Source of the DNA: Thuidium tamariscinum
Lineage: Eukaryota > Streptophyta > Bryopsida > Hypnales > Thuidiaceae
Direction: 5' to 3'
DNA length: 64,000 nucleotides
Assembly: GCA_947034885.2 (NCBI GenBank)
Contig: OX344755.2
Coordinates: 10,170,501-10,234,500, forward strand
Under the pieces are notes generated by a model, which did not search any database, was not told the origin of the DNA, and was given only the letters and a program-made list of their open reading frames with translations. Shown in pieces: positions 47,887-58,941 of the stretch (positions within the stretch are counted from its first letter, which is position 1; every line of letters starts with the position of its first letter). The translations under genes and the position numbers were made by a program.

Positions 47887-48478
47887 TGGCAGCCAAGTTC
47901 CTGGTTTCGATTTCAACAGGTCTGTACATACATTGACTGCAGCACTGGGAAATCTAATTCAGGCTAAGGGAAGAGTTAGAAATTTCTTTACGCTTAAAAG
48001 ACCAAATGACGAAGTATGTCGAATGTTGTTGAAGTTTCTTCTCCCACAATGGCAAGCCTGGTTTGAGGATGAAAATATTTATGTACTCAAAGGTGTACCT
48101 AAGGTGGGTTAGAGTTGATTATGTAGGTGTTGTGAAGATTTGGATTGTACATTGCCTTCCATCCTAGCAGATAGGATTAATCGTAGTCGTATTGTTTATT
48201 GTTTCATTTGTAGCGTACCAGTTTGAATTTTCCTTGGAAGAGCATTACGGCCAAATGGCCGGTTTCAGGCCAGCTGTACATTTCTGTGAATTTCAATTTC
48301 GTTATGATTTCTATTGAAGTTTTTCTATTATTGATTTGTCTCATTGAATCTAATTGGATCGTCTCTTCCTTAATGAAGCTGATGTCGAGGAAGATGCTTT
48401 GACTACGTGGATAGATCTCCAACCTCTGTTCTCAATTCTAGTGGAGAGATCAACAATTTCTTTCTAGTTCCCTAATGT
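47887..48478 (+). other. NOT1 3' untranslated region and downstream spacer
   Basis: The NOT1 stop codon ends at 47,886. The following few hundred bases keep the moderate composition of the gene up to about 48,470, where AT-rich repeat DNA begins. A classical AATAAA was not evident, so the 3' end is not fixed. Confidence 0.4.
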
Positions 48479-49022
48479 AACCAATGGGTGCAAAATTACC
48501 TCCTACAAGTTGGTAACCTTGTAAGGAAGCAAAATTCATGACAAAATCCCTTAAACTTTGTAAATCCCTCATTGAAATGACCCCAAAAACAGTGAGTATT
48601 TTATGAACTGTATTTAAGGTATGTGAATGTCAAAATCTCATAAGAAAAACCTTTGCCAAATGTGTCAAAAAAATCCCAAGGAAATTTCCCCCAATTTAGA
48701 GACCCTCTAAATGTCAATCTATTTCTTGAATTCTTTAAATTAAAACAAACAAAAGGCACTCATTGGTTGATGGTTGTACTTTAAGGCTTCTATTGGTCAA
48801 ATTCATGCACTATTTATTCCAATTGGTGCAAAATTACCTCGTACAAGTTGGTAACCTTGTAAGGAAGCAAAATTCATGACAAAATCCCCTAAACTTTGTA
48901 AATCCCTCATTGAAATGACCCCCAAAATAGTGAGTACTTTATGGATTGTATATAAGGTACGTGAATGTCAAAATGTCATAAAAAAAACCTTTGCCAAATG
49001 CGTCCAACAAAATTCCAAGTAA
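48479..49022 (+). repeat. Direct repeat, two copies of about 205 bp, spacing 340 bp
   Basis: Copy 1 (about 48,479-48,683) and copy 2 (about 48,819-49,022) share AAATTACCTCxTACAAGTTGG, TTGTAAGGAAGCAAAATTCA and AACCTTTGCCAAATG with roughly 90% identity by eye. The 135 bases between them are not duplicated inside the window. No coding frame is shared. This could be a two-unit tandem array or the ends of a small element. Confidence 0.8.
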
Positions 49023-50659
49023 ACTCCAAAATGCAAGCTTAGGACTTGATTGTCCATTTAGAGCAATACTATAAATAAAAAAATCTTAGCTAATTGCGTA
49101 GACACTTGGAACAAAAGATTTTTGGTAGGCTAAAGATACTATTGACAATTCCTAATCCTCTAAATTCTAAGCTTTAATTTTGTAGACTTCATTATTAGGC
49201 TTGGATTTCAGGAACCCTTTTTTAGGAAGCCAAAAAATGGGTTTCATCAATGGACCTAGTGTGTCTACCTTTGGTCAGAGTTAAAATCCAAGTAGAAGTA
49301 TCTTTTTCCATTAAAGTATGGAATAGTGTTTAAAGATTAAAGGGGACCTTATAAAGTTAATTTAATTAAATTGTTGGATTCAATAGGCCTTAAATCAAAC
49401 ATCTCATGTAATTTGAGCAAAATTAACAAAACAAAAACAACTAATCTTGTATTTGTGGATATTTAAACCAAATCAAATCATTGTCACGATTAAGCATGCA
49501 CTAGGGTATGAAAATCATTTCTAGCTCAGTAGTTGCTTTACTTAATATATCCCAAGCTTAAATTATAATTAATTTAATTCCATGCATGAAAAATAACTAC
49601 ATTTAATTTTAACTGCTTTTTAGAACAAATCCTTAGAGATTTAGGCCTAAAAATGGACACCCACTATTCATGAATTTAGGATCAATTCTAAAAACATCTA
49701 TTTTAAATATTTTAAATATTTATAATTTACTAATGTGTTGTCATAGTATAATTGAATGAAATGAATTTTTTTTCTAGAGAATCAATGGTTTTCTTTTCAT
49801 GCAATCATTTGCATCATGTTGAACATCAATCAAATTATATTCCTTAAACCACTGTACTTTGAGGGGTCATTGCATGAATGTCATGCAAATTCTATCAAAT
49901 TTCACGTAAATGTATAAAAAGAAATTCAATGTGCAAGTTATAAATTTTCTAATAATCTTGAATATGTGAAATTTTATCCTAAATGCGTTTTTTGTATGCA
50001 CTTAAAGCAAAACTAATTATACATATTACTATTATTCTTAAAATTTTAAAACTTCATTGGTATGTAACTTTTGCATGGAATACCCAAATGAAATGTGGAT
50101 TATGTTTTTGGAAATGGCATGGCATGTGTAAGAGTGTGGTGCACTTTGATATTTGATGAATGTTGATGTTCAAAAAACGAGTTATTTTAATCCAGGGAGG
50201 AATTAAGAAGTGCTGATTTTGGCCCAAAAGCAATTTGCATATCTTTTTCATATTTTGTCCGTTTTGGACGTATATTAGTATTTTGGAAAGCTCAGAAGTA
50301 GCACTTCAACTGGGTGGAGCCCAAAAATCACTGAAATTTCTGTATTTGTATTTTATAAAATTAAATGACTTCAGAACTTGGGATATTATGAAGACACACA
50401 GATCATGACCATGTTTCTATCTGATATTTTTATGGTTTATTTTTACTTTTCATCTTTTATTTTTTACCTATCTGAACAATTTGTTTTATGTATATAAATA
50501 GGATTTCAAGGTGTTCTATATATTTCATTTATTTAATTTAGTGTTTATGGAGTATATTGATTTTTTAACTTAAATGTTTACATCTATCTTCTTTTTATTG
50601 ATACCTATTTAATTAAAATCCCTATATTCATACCCTTGCACCTAAGTTTAACCTTCAAC
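49023..50659. other. AT-rich spacer, nothing recognised
   Basis: The sequence is strongly AT-rich without a protein-like frame. It lies immediately upstream of the OTU gene remnant and might include its promoter or an element boundary, but no motif supports this. Confidence 0.45.
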
Positions 50660-51016
50660 ATGGTGAAAACCAAATTCATTGCTTTAAATCCAAGTGAACG
50701 TGCAAATAAACGTAGACGAACTTAATCGAAGTTTTTAACTACATATAATATTAATGCTTTTGAGGAGCATTTTGTGAGGAACATGGGTTTGAGGCTCATT
50801 CAATAGTATCCAACTCAAGTTGGAGACTGTTTATTCGACTCAGTTGCATATTCCATTCTTCTTTCAAAGGGACAGAACGTACAAAATGGAGATGAAATTT
50901 TTAGGTATTCTCGACATCTGAGGCGTAGAGCTAGTAATGCATTGAGGGCTAGGCTCTCTCAAGGCGACCCAAAGCTCTACTGGTTTGTCCAGTTTGCATT
51001 TTTGGTTCTTCGTTAA
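50660..51016 (+). pseudogene. N-terminal half of an OTU cysteine-protease gene (broken)
   Basis: From ATG at 50,660 one frame runs 118 codons to a stop at 51,014, interrupted by TAA at 50,723 and TAG at 50,804. It begins MVKTKFIALNPSERANKRRR (a basic stretch that could be a nuclear signal) and contains QVGDCLFDSVAYSIL. That motif matches the catalytic Asp/Cys motif of OTU deubiquitinase-type proteases (D-G-x-C-L-F-x-A/S), with the Cys codon at 50,828-50,830. About 62 residues follow the Cys before the frame ends. The matching His half begins 2 kb downstream. The two stop codons show it is not translated as it stands unless the true start is internal. Confidence 0.65.
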
Positions 51017-51362
51017 ATAGTTGTAGAGGTGGCACGACACGACCTGTTTTGGCTCCTTCATAACGTTGTTACTTGTTCCACATTCTGTTCGACCCCGACT
51101 AGGACATTAAGTTTCGCATTCGCTTCTTGACGTTCCGAACTGCAGGTCTCTGTGCGCTGGTGTCGGATACTTGATATTATATGAGAAATATTAGAATCTG
51201 ATTGTCATAATAGTTGCATATGAGCTTCGGTGACACAAGAAACAGAGATCTTACCTTCGGTGTGGAAGAGCTTGTCATGACATGATGTTGTGTCAAATTC
51301 TCCCTGTGTTCCATATCAATTTCCATTCAATATTTCGCACTCAGTGCAGCTGCGTTGTCGTG

Positions 51363-52305
51363 CAAAAATAGCCCTATAAAAAAGCTCACTCTTTGAGTCA
51401 CTTTTCCATATGGCTATTTTTAGACAATCGAACTTTAAATTCATGTAGAGAATAAAGACACCTTTCCAAAATGGTATGGCACCCCTACATGCCCTTCTTT
51501 ATGCATGAGATATAGATGGATGAAGTTCTAAAAACCTTACCAAATCCAAACTTCATCCATCCATATTTCATCCATAAAGTGTCCAATTTTTAAGTGTAAT
51601 ACCATTTTAGAATCACAACATCATTTTCTACGACTTATTCTACACAAAGATTCTAAAATTAGTAAACCTCAAAAATCCTCATCCCTATTTGTTCTAGTTC
51701 TCAACCCTTTTAAATGGGCCCAAGAAAAGAATATTCATGGGAATATTCTTCCAAAATCGGAATCCTCATGTCCAAAAATGGGGGGGCACATGCCTTCAAA
51801 ACTTCCAAATTCAAATTCTACCCCTTCTAATAAGCCGGTCAACCCAAAAGTCAACATTTCTATATCTAGCAAACGGGGACGCTTGACCTTTACAACTTTT
51901 TCCCAAAACTTTGTAATCTTCTTATTTCCCCAAACCCAAAAACAAAGTTCCAAAAAGTGCAATAATGAAGCCACAAATAGCAATCAAAGTCAAAATAGGT
52001 CCAAAATAAGGGTTGCTATATTTGGCAAACAAAGATTTCATTTCAAAATCTAAAAGCATATTTGGATTCCTTGCACTTGCAAATAGGGGGGTAGGTGTCA
52101 TTAGATTTTTATAAAAGTCAAAATCCACTTCATAAATGTCAACCCTACAAGTCAAAGTAAAAAGTCAATGTTGCCATATCTCACAAACTATGATACTTTT
52201 TATGGTCAATATTTTGGGAGGAGATCCGCAACCCTTACAAATAGGGGAGTAGGTCAAATAAAAACCTTAATCCGAGTAAGCCAAAAAGGTGGGAATAGCC
52301 TTGTA
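51363..52305 (+). repeat. 0.94 kb repeat, left copy
   Basis: This segment reappears in reverse orientation at 56,251-56,593 plus 63,164-63,774, where a copia element splits it. It starts with an inverted AAAAATAGCC...GGCTATTTTT unit (51,364-51,421), continues with a palindromic module around GGATGAAGTT/AACTTCATCC (51,430-51,660), and ends with a part rich in AAAGTCAA-type phrases. The minus strand has an 82-codon open frame (51,735-51,983) whose equivalent is also open in the other copy, with few amino-acid changes. I recognise no protein in it. Confidence 0.85.
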
Positions 52306-53040
52306 ACCCCATGAATGTAATACTGTCTGAATTCTCTTTATTACACTTTATACATATTTTATTTTATATTCATAATATGCCCAAAATTCCCATATTGTTA
52401 TTCTACTTCCATTAATCATCATTTCCTACAGCCGATGCGGATGGATCTACTTAAATAAACAAATTCTCATATAGTCTTTGTAATTTATCGGAGGGCTGCC
52501 AAATACAAAAAATTTGGCATAAATCCGTCTTCATGGGTTACATTCGTCTCAAGGTACATGCCAGAATATATGGGCGGGCCGCCAATAATTTCCCTAGAAG
52601 TTCACGATATGCAATACTTTGGTATAAAATTAAGCAAAATGACTTTAAAATGTTCAATAATTGCAAAAATCCATCTGTAGTTGAACTTACTCTTACTAAA
52701 ATGCCTCTCAGGCACTTATAACTTCTTGGATTGTTCTAAAATTTTGACTACACAAACAAGAGTAGTATTCACAACTTCTCCAAAAAAATTTAATTGGAAA
52801 CGGACATTGTATGAAGAAGCAACAAGCTTCCAAATTTTAGTGTAAATAAAAAATGTCGGAATTTCGAAGTTTGAATTGGTTCCAAAAATTCAAACAACTT
52901 TGATTCACATTAAAAATTTTACACAATAACTCCACTTCAAGGGAAACATAACCCAAAGCGCCATCTTCATATTCTCTTCCATTGAAAAAAAGGCAAAAAA
53001 ATTGAAGTCCTACAATGTCTCCAGAAAGGCCTAATTTCAC
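52306..53040. other. Spacer inside the interrupted OTU gene
   Basis: AT-rich DNA without a protein-like frame, lying between the repeat and the His half of the OTU domain. It may be inserted sequence, an intron remnant or decayed coding sequence. Confidence 0.4.
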
Positions 53041-54930
53041 TTAGATGAGCGTGTTCTGAACCTTCAACCTTTAGCTATTCGAAGGCCTATTGTATTGTAT
53101 GATATTAGGCAATTCATATTAGATGGAGACTCAAGGACCCATCAAGACACAACAAGATTATTTACACCGGCAATGAATCCAATCACTTTCGCATTAGGAG
53201 AAGAACATTTCTATCCCATGCTTGCTTCTTCTCCCCTCCCCCTCCTTGTAGCTCCAGTAGTAGTAGCGATAATAGTTCCAGGGATCACTCCTACCATCCC
53301 TCAACTGAGAGTTCTTGTGACAACACATCTGATCTTTCTACGGAGTCCTCTAGTGATCATAGTTCACAAAACGTGAATGAAACTTTAACTCTTCATTGTT
53401 TGTTTCAGCCAATAGAACTGCCACATCCAATCAATATTGCCCTTCCCCAGTTTCCTCCATTAAGAGGACCATATAGTGATTTAACTCGATATGTTGATGT
53501 TAATGATCCTCTATACTTGGATTTGGATGCAGCTTGTTTGATGATGTTGACATTAGACTTGCCAGATCTATTTGGTGTTATGGCGCGTCCTTCAAATCGA
53601 TTTGCACCTCCAAGAGATTTGAAAGAATTCAATGGTTGGCTAACCGTTATTTCTAATCCAATAGTGGTGAAAGTATTTGCTAGTGACAATGACCAACAAA
53701 GAAAAGTTTTCAAATGGCAACTGGTTAGTCTTTTGCGATCTAAATATGGCTTGGTATTGGCATGCAATGACAATAGTTACATTCTTTCAAGGAATCAAGT
53801 GAACATATCTGTTTGGGCTATGTCCCAAGCATTGCATGAATTGGGAGCAAGATTATGTCGAGCATCATTTTTCGGGATGAAGTGGAGTATGCTAAATGCT
53901 GAGCCAAGGCTGGACCACTTCATTGAACACTACCATCAAGTGATGGGTTCATCAGTTCCTTCAAGGCTAAATATTTTTGATTATGGGGTTGTATTTAAAA
54001 CCCGAGGAATCAAAATGTATCAATTTAGCAATGCACAATATGTTGCGCAAAGGTTTAAAGAAGGACGTGTGTATGAGATGTGTAATGTCCAAAACTATGG
54101 CTCTGTACAATTCAGGCCTTTGATTCATCGCCAAATAACTAAAGTTAAAATTTATCTAGAAGTGTGTCATGTAGTGCTATCAGTGATACCAAAACAAAGT
54201 TTGGACGATATGCCAGCTACAACGCAGATAGTATGTACGAGGCTCAATCAACTACACAACTTGCTTGCAATTTGGCAAGGTATGACACAAGATGAATTGA
54301 ATGAAACCCTTTTAGGTATACGATTGGAGCTCACAGTTCAAACGGAGAAAGTAGTTGACGGTCGTCGTTTATGTAGTGAACATGACGTTTTCACTTTAGC
54401 TAGCATTCAAAGAGCATTGGAAGGCCCTTTTCAGACACCAATTGATTTTGCTAGTCACCTTCCTTGAAAACTTCAAGATAAATTTCAAATTATTGCTACA
54501 ATTGGTCCATGGTACTAATGAATATGCACCAACACTTCGTATTAGAAGTGCCCTCACTTATGCACGCTAAACAATTGGATGGAGTGGCAAGCATATGGAG
54601 GATCAACTCAAGGAAGCCCGGGAATGGACTAGTGCAGAGAAGCGTCAACATGATTCAAGACAAGATCCTAATTATAAATATGATGGTTGGGAACGAGATT
54701 CTATTCAAAATCGCCCACTAATACTTGATTTTCGTAATAATGTAGTGTGGTTTCATCACCCTAAAACCAAAAGAAAAGACACAGTTCAACCGTTGTTGCT
54801 TCAAAAAAAGAAAGGTGGTGGATTTTTGCCCAAAATCAATATTTATGTACATTGTGTAGGTGCAACTCGTTACTATGTAGGGCAATATGGGGTCCAATGG
54901 CGCCAACATGTGGTAGCAGAAGAAAACTAG
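53041..54930 (+). pseudogene. OTU C-terminal half, Ser-rich linker and unrecognised domain (frameshifted)
   Basis: One frame from 53,041 reads LNLQPLAIRRPIVLYD and NPITFALGEEHFYPM, which fit the C-terminal part of OTU proteases with the catalytic His at 53,206-53,208. About 55 residues precede the His, so with the 62 after the Cys in the first half the Cys-His spacing is normal for OTU. A frame change in a C-run near 53,235-53,250 leads into a Ser-rich linker (CSSSSSSDNSS) and then a long domain open to 54,464 that I do not recognise (LYLDLDAACLMMLTLDLPDL, LARLCRASFFGMKWSM-like stretches). An extra base near 54,465 and a TAA at 54,568 separate it from the last frame, which ends NIYVHCVGATRYYVGQ...EEN at 54,930. 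That tail faintly recalls GIY-YIG spacing, but this is weak. Confidence 0.6.
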
Positions 54931-56250
54931 TAATGTACCCATTAAATTTTTTCTTTTAATGAAATGTAATTATTCTAAACCTTAAATTAAGTTACAAATC
55001 TTTCAAATCAAAAGATGTTAATGGAGCCCAAAAAATCAATAAAATTTATTGTATAGCTTAAACAAGTTTAGGCCTTACTTGTATTTTATAAAAAAAAACC
55101 TAAATCCTAAGGATGCTTTTTCCTGCCAGATGTTAGCATGTCAACAAGTTAGCAGTAAAATGAAATTAAAAGCAAAGTAAATTCAGACCCACGTTGAAGA
55201 ATTCCAATTTAAATCAAACAGAGTATGCATCAATCAACGGATAGATGAGAAGGGAGCGTTGCATGGCGTTGGTTTTATGAACAGTAATCCCAAGGCCTCC
55301 TTCTATTAGAGTTTTTAGTTGTTTTTTTAAAACAAATGAAACGGAATTTCATTGCAACTTCTATTGGAGTTTGGGCACTTGCTATAGGCACAGCTTATGT
55401 GGGCCACATAATCAAAGGAGGTACCATAGCATGACTTTACTTCATTCAAGTCTGTCTTTGAGGGACTGATTTAGACCTCTCTTTCTTTTTTTCATAACAT
55501 GGGGCTTTCCTTTCTAAGTTTTAGCTGTCAAGCACCCCTTTTCAGCTGATTTGAAGCTTCCTTTTTTAGCTGATTTGAAGCTCTCTTTTTCAACTGATTT
55601 GAAGCTCCTTTTTTCCTAATTTGCAATGTGGTAAGTAAAAGGCATTGATTTCCCTTAAAGCTGTAGTGTGTATAAAGAACGCTTGTAAATCTGATTAGCA
55701 ATATAATACATATGAGGAATTTCCTTGAGCTGATTAATGACACCATACAGCACACATGTTGGTTTAGCTACAACTTCTGTTTGGAGCATTTAGGATCAAG
55801 GGTTCAGATCAGCTAAGTGTCATTCCTAAGGTGGAAATTTTGATCCATTCCAAAAAAAAAATGATCTAACCCCATAGTACTTGAGCAGCACATACAAGCC
55901 AGATGCGATATGAGTGGACCAGGAGCTCACTCAGTGGGTGGTATCTTAAGCGATAAGCAAATAATGAAGCACCCTGAATCCTAATATTAGTTTATCCAAT
56001 GATTCAACCTCTGAGAATGTAAAAAGCATAGTGTGCCTGTAGCCTAATTAGTTAATTAGTATGTTCTGAAATGGACCACTTAAGGGTTGTTTCGCACATT
56101 TCATAGACTACCCTAAACCAAAATATTTTTAGGACTTTTTTCAAAAAAAGAACAATAGATGAAGAGTCTAACACAAGTGGTTTTGTATTATTTCAAGCAT
56201 TTTTGAATTACTTACAAATCTTTAAAGATTTAGGGGTTTAAATACCTATT
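54931..56250. other. Spacer downstream of the OTU-linked gene
   Basis: Mostly non-coding DNA. It includes the 26 bp triplicate at 55,541-55,618. No gene was recognised. Confidence 0.5.
55541..55618. repeat. 26 bp unit, three tandem copies
   Basis: Three copies of a unit containing AGCTGATTTGAAGCT, separated by T-runs, stand head to tail. On the minus strand they read ASNQLKK three times, but nothing around them suggests a gene. Confidence 0.75.
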
Positions 56251-56593
56251 TGTGAGTTACAAGGCTATCTTTGACTTTTTGGCTTACTCGGATTAAGGTT
56301 TCTATTTGATGTACCCCCCTATTTGTGAGGGTTGTGGATTTCCTCCCAAAACATTTGACCCTAAAAAGTGTAACGGTTTGTGAGATATGGCACCATTGAC
56401 TTTTTACTTTGACTTGTAGGGTAGCCATTCTTGAAGTGGATTTTGACTTTTTCAAAAATGTAACCAACTCTACCCCCCCCCTCATTTGCAAGTGCAAGGA
56501 ATCCAAATATGCCTTTGGATTTTGAAATAGAATCTTTGTTTGCCAAATGTAGCAACCTTTGTTTTAGGCCTATTTTGACTTTGATTGCTATTT
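56251..56593 (-). repeat. 0.94 kb repeat, right copy, inner part
   Basis: Inverted match to about 51,965-52,305. It stops at the copia insertion point, and the rest of the copy resumes at 63,164. It shares GGCTTACTCGGATTAAGGTT, GTTTGTGAGATATGGCA and TTGACTTTTTACTTTGACTT with the left copy. Confidence 0.85.
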
Positions 56594-56598
56594 GCGGC

Positions 56599-56813
56599 TG
56601 TTGAGTATAATAAGCGAAACAAAATCACAAAGCAATAATCAACACCAAAGTATACTCAAAGAACTAAGTGTCTTCATAATAAGTTGGTGGTATATACAAG
56701 GGGAGAAGGGAGAGAGACAATGAATAGTTCCTTTCTCCCATTGGACAAGAATGATTCCCTAAGCCACGTGTCACTCACCATTATGGTGAGCGTTCATACT
56801 ACATACCTTAACA
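56599..56813 (-). repeat. Copia 3' LTR
   Basis: 215 bp, ending TGTTGAG at the left and CTTAACA at the right in plus-strand reading, so it has the usual TG...CA ends. The purine tract GAGCGAGGAGGAG (minus strand, 56,814-56,826) abuts it and should be the polypurine tract that primes plus-strand DNA. Confidence 0.93.
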
Positions 56814-56898
56814 CTCCTCCTCGCTCAACGTAATAATGGTAAAATAAATTTTTTAATAAGTATTAATCGATGAAGGCTATAAAATCAAATAAAAACCA

Positions 56899-56985
56899 GT
56901 CACTGTCGCCAAGTCGTGGACTTGGTCGGCTGGTTTCATACGTTGGTGGTCAACCGATCGGTCCAAGGTTCGATACCCGTTGGCC
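56899..56985 (+). other. tRNA-like sequence with A and B boxes (possible SINE fragment)
   Basis: TCGCCAAGTCGTGG (56,906-56,919) resembles a polymerase III A box, and GGTTCGATACC (56,967-56,977) is an exact B box, at tRNA-like spacing. Arms for a full cloverleaf do not pair well, so this is not an intact tRNA gene. It sits in the copia 3' untranslated region and could be a SINE piece or a captured tRNA. Confidence 0.35.
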
Positions 56986-57363
56986 TCGTCGACTGATCCG
57001 GGAAACTCGCGGCTTGGCATTGCTAGTGAGGCAGGAATAAACAGCCAACCCGCTACCCTACCCTTGAGCTGTGATGTGACAAGATGTAAGACACCCCAAG
57101 ATGGTAACAAGCTCCAGCATTGAAACGTAAACCGTGGTTCTCACCACGACCCTACTTTTTTCTATATGAAAATTTTGTAAAAGTTTATAAATGTTGCCTC
57201 GTTAAAACCTTATCTGGGAAAACTTTAATATATTTTAAGGATAAAACCACAGATGAAGGAAAAAGAGTACAACTCCTTTATCAATCCAATCTCATAGTAA
57301 AACCCAGTGGAAAAAATCTATGGAAGGAAATTAAAAAGGGTCAATAAACTTTATAAAGAAAAA

Positions 57364-58941
57364 CTATTGAATTTCTTGTTCCAAACTACTAAGTCGCCGC
57401 ATTTCAATGCCATGGACAAGTCGACGATGGGTAGTTGATGGAAGAGCCTTGGTAAAAAGATCAGCAAGATTATCTATTGATGCAATTTTCTTAACTTCAA
57501 GTACTTTGTCTATAATTAAGTCATTAGTAAAGGTGAAATACTTTGGATCAATATGTTTTGTACGATCACCTTTAATAAAACCTACTTGCATTTGAGTAAC
57601 ACAAGCACTATTGTCTTCGTATAAAACAGTTGGAGAATTATCATAAAATAATCCACAATTTGTTCGAATGAACTTGTCAATCGATCTCAACCAAATACAT
57701 TCACGAGATGCTTCATGTAAAGCAATAATTTCTGCATGGTTAGATGATGTGGTAGTAATAGTTTGCTTTACTGATTTCCAAGATATTGCAGCTCCATGTC
57801 ACAAGAAAACATAGCTTGTTTGAGATTTAGATGTTGCAGGATCAGATCTATATCCTGCATCAGCATATCCAACTAATGTTGGATCAAGTGATCGTGTATA
57901 GTGTAGTCCCAAGTCTTCAGTTCCTTTCAAATAATGGAAAAGGCGTTTGATGCCATTCCAATGTCGAAGTGTAGGTCGAGCACTATGCCTTGCAAGAACA
58001 CTGACTGTAAATGAAATATCAAGTCTTGTAGACGTAGTTAAGTATAAAAGTGCTCCGATCGCAGTGAGGTATGGATAATTTTCACTCAGTGTTTCCTCCT
58101 CCTCGCAAGGACGGTAAGGGTCTTCACCTTGAGAATTGCGACCGACCATAGGTGTTGACAGAGGATGTACATCAAGCATGTTGAATCTTTTTAAGATTCG
58201 GTTGATGTAGGTTGTTTGAGAAAGAAAAATACTACCATCTTTCAAATGATGAATTTGCAAACCAATACAAAAGATAGTATTGCCAAGTAATTTCATTTCA
58301 AACTCTCGAATAAGTAGTTGAGTAGTTGCAGTTAATGCAGATTTGGTACCTACTAGGTTTAAATCATCAACATAAACTGCAATGATGACAAAACCATCTT
58401 TGTCTCGTTTAATAAAGAGACATGGAAATAATGAATTATTAGTAAATTCATTTGCAATAAGAAATTACTGTAAGCGTTGGTACCATATGCGTCCAGATTG
58501 TTTAAGATCATATAGTGCACGTTGTAATTTAACGCCACGATGTTTGCTTGGAATAGTGGTGCTTGGAGTTGTAGATTCAACGCTAGGTGGGAATTTCATA
58601 TAAATATTGGTATGAAGTGAGCCATATAAGTAAGCAATAACGACATCCATAAGTATCATCTCAAGGATAGTGTAGACTGTCATTCCAAGGAGATAACAAA
58701 AAGTAATAGTATCCATAACTAGTGAATACGTGATATCATAATCAATGTCAAACTTTTGTATGTATCCTTGAACAACAAGACGAACTTTGTAGCGAATAAT
58801 CTCACCTTTGTCATTTCGTTTGCGTACAAAAACTAATTTGTATCCAAGAGGTCATGAATTGAGATTATCCACAATAGGTCCAAAGACTTGTCGCTTTTTC
58901 AAAGAACCATACTCCTCCTCAATAGCAGCTTTCCACTTGAG
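57364..58941 (-). pseudogene. Copia reverse transcriptase and RNase H
   Basis: Reading from about 58,941 down to 57,364, the frame contains the copia reverse-transcriptase landmarks: KLQRALYDLKQSGRIWYQ, the catalytic YVDD in IIAVYVDDLNL (near 58,370) and GYADAGYRSDPATSKS. RNase H landmarks follow (NHAEIIALHEA, VLYEDNSACV, HIDPKYFTF, NLADLFTKALP). Stops interrupt the frame near 58,467 and 57,797. Catalytic residues that can be seen are intact, so decay is recent. Confidence 0.92.

Noticed and set aside
54838..54930. GIY-YIG nuclease at the end of the OTU-linked gene
   Set aside because: Only a loose NIY...YYVG spacing is present, at the very end of the frame, without the downstream Arg/Glu/Asn motifs; kept only as a remark.
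50660..54930. Assignment of the OTU-linked gene to Helitron or to a giant-virus insertion
   Set aside because: Both groups can carry OTU proteases, but no Rep/helicase, capsid or other hallmark is present in the window, so neither can be supported.
56899..56985. Functional tRNA gene
   Set aside because: A and B boxes are present but the acceptor and T stems do not pair; called tRNA-like only.
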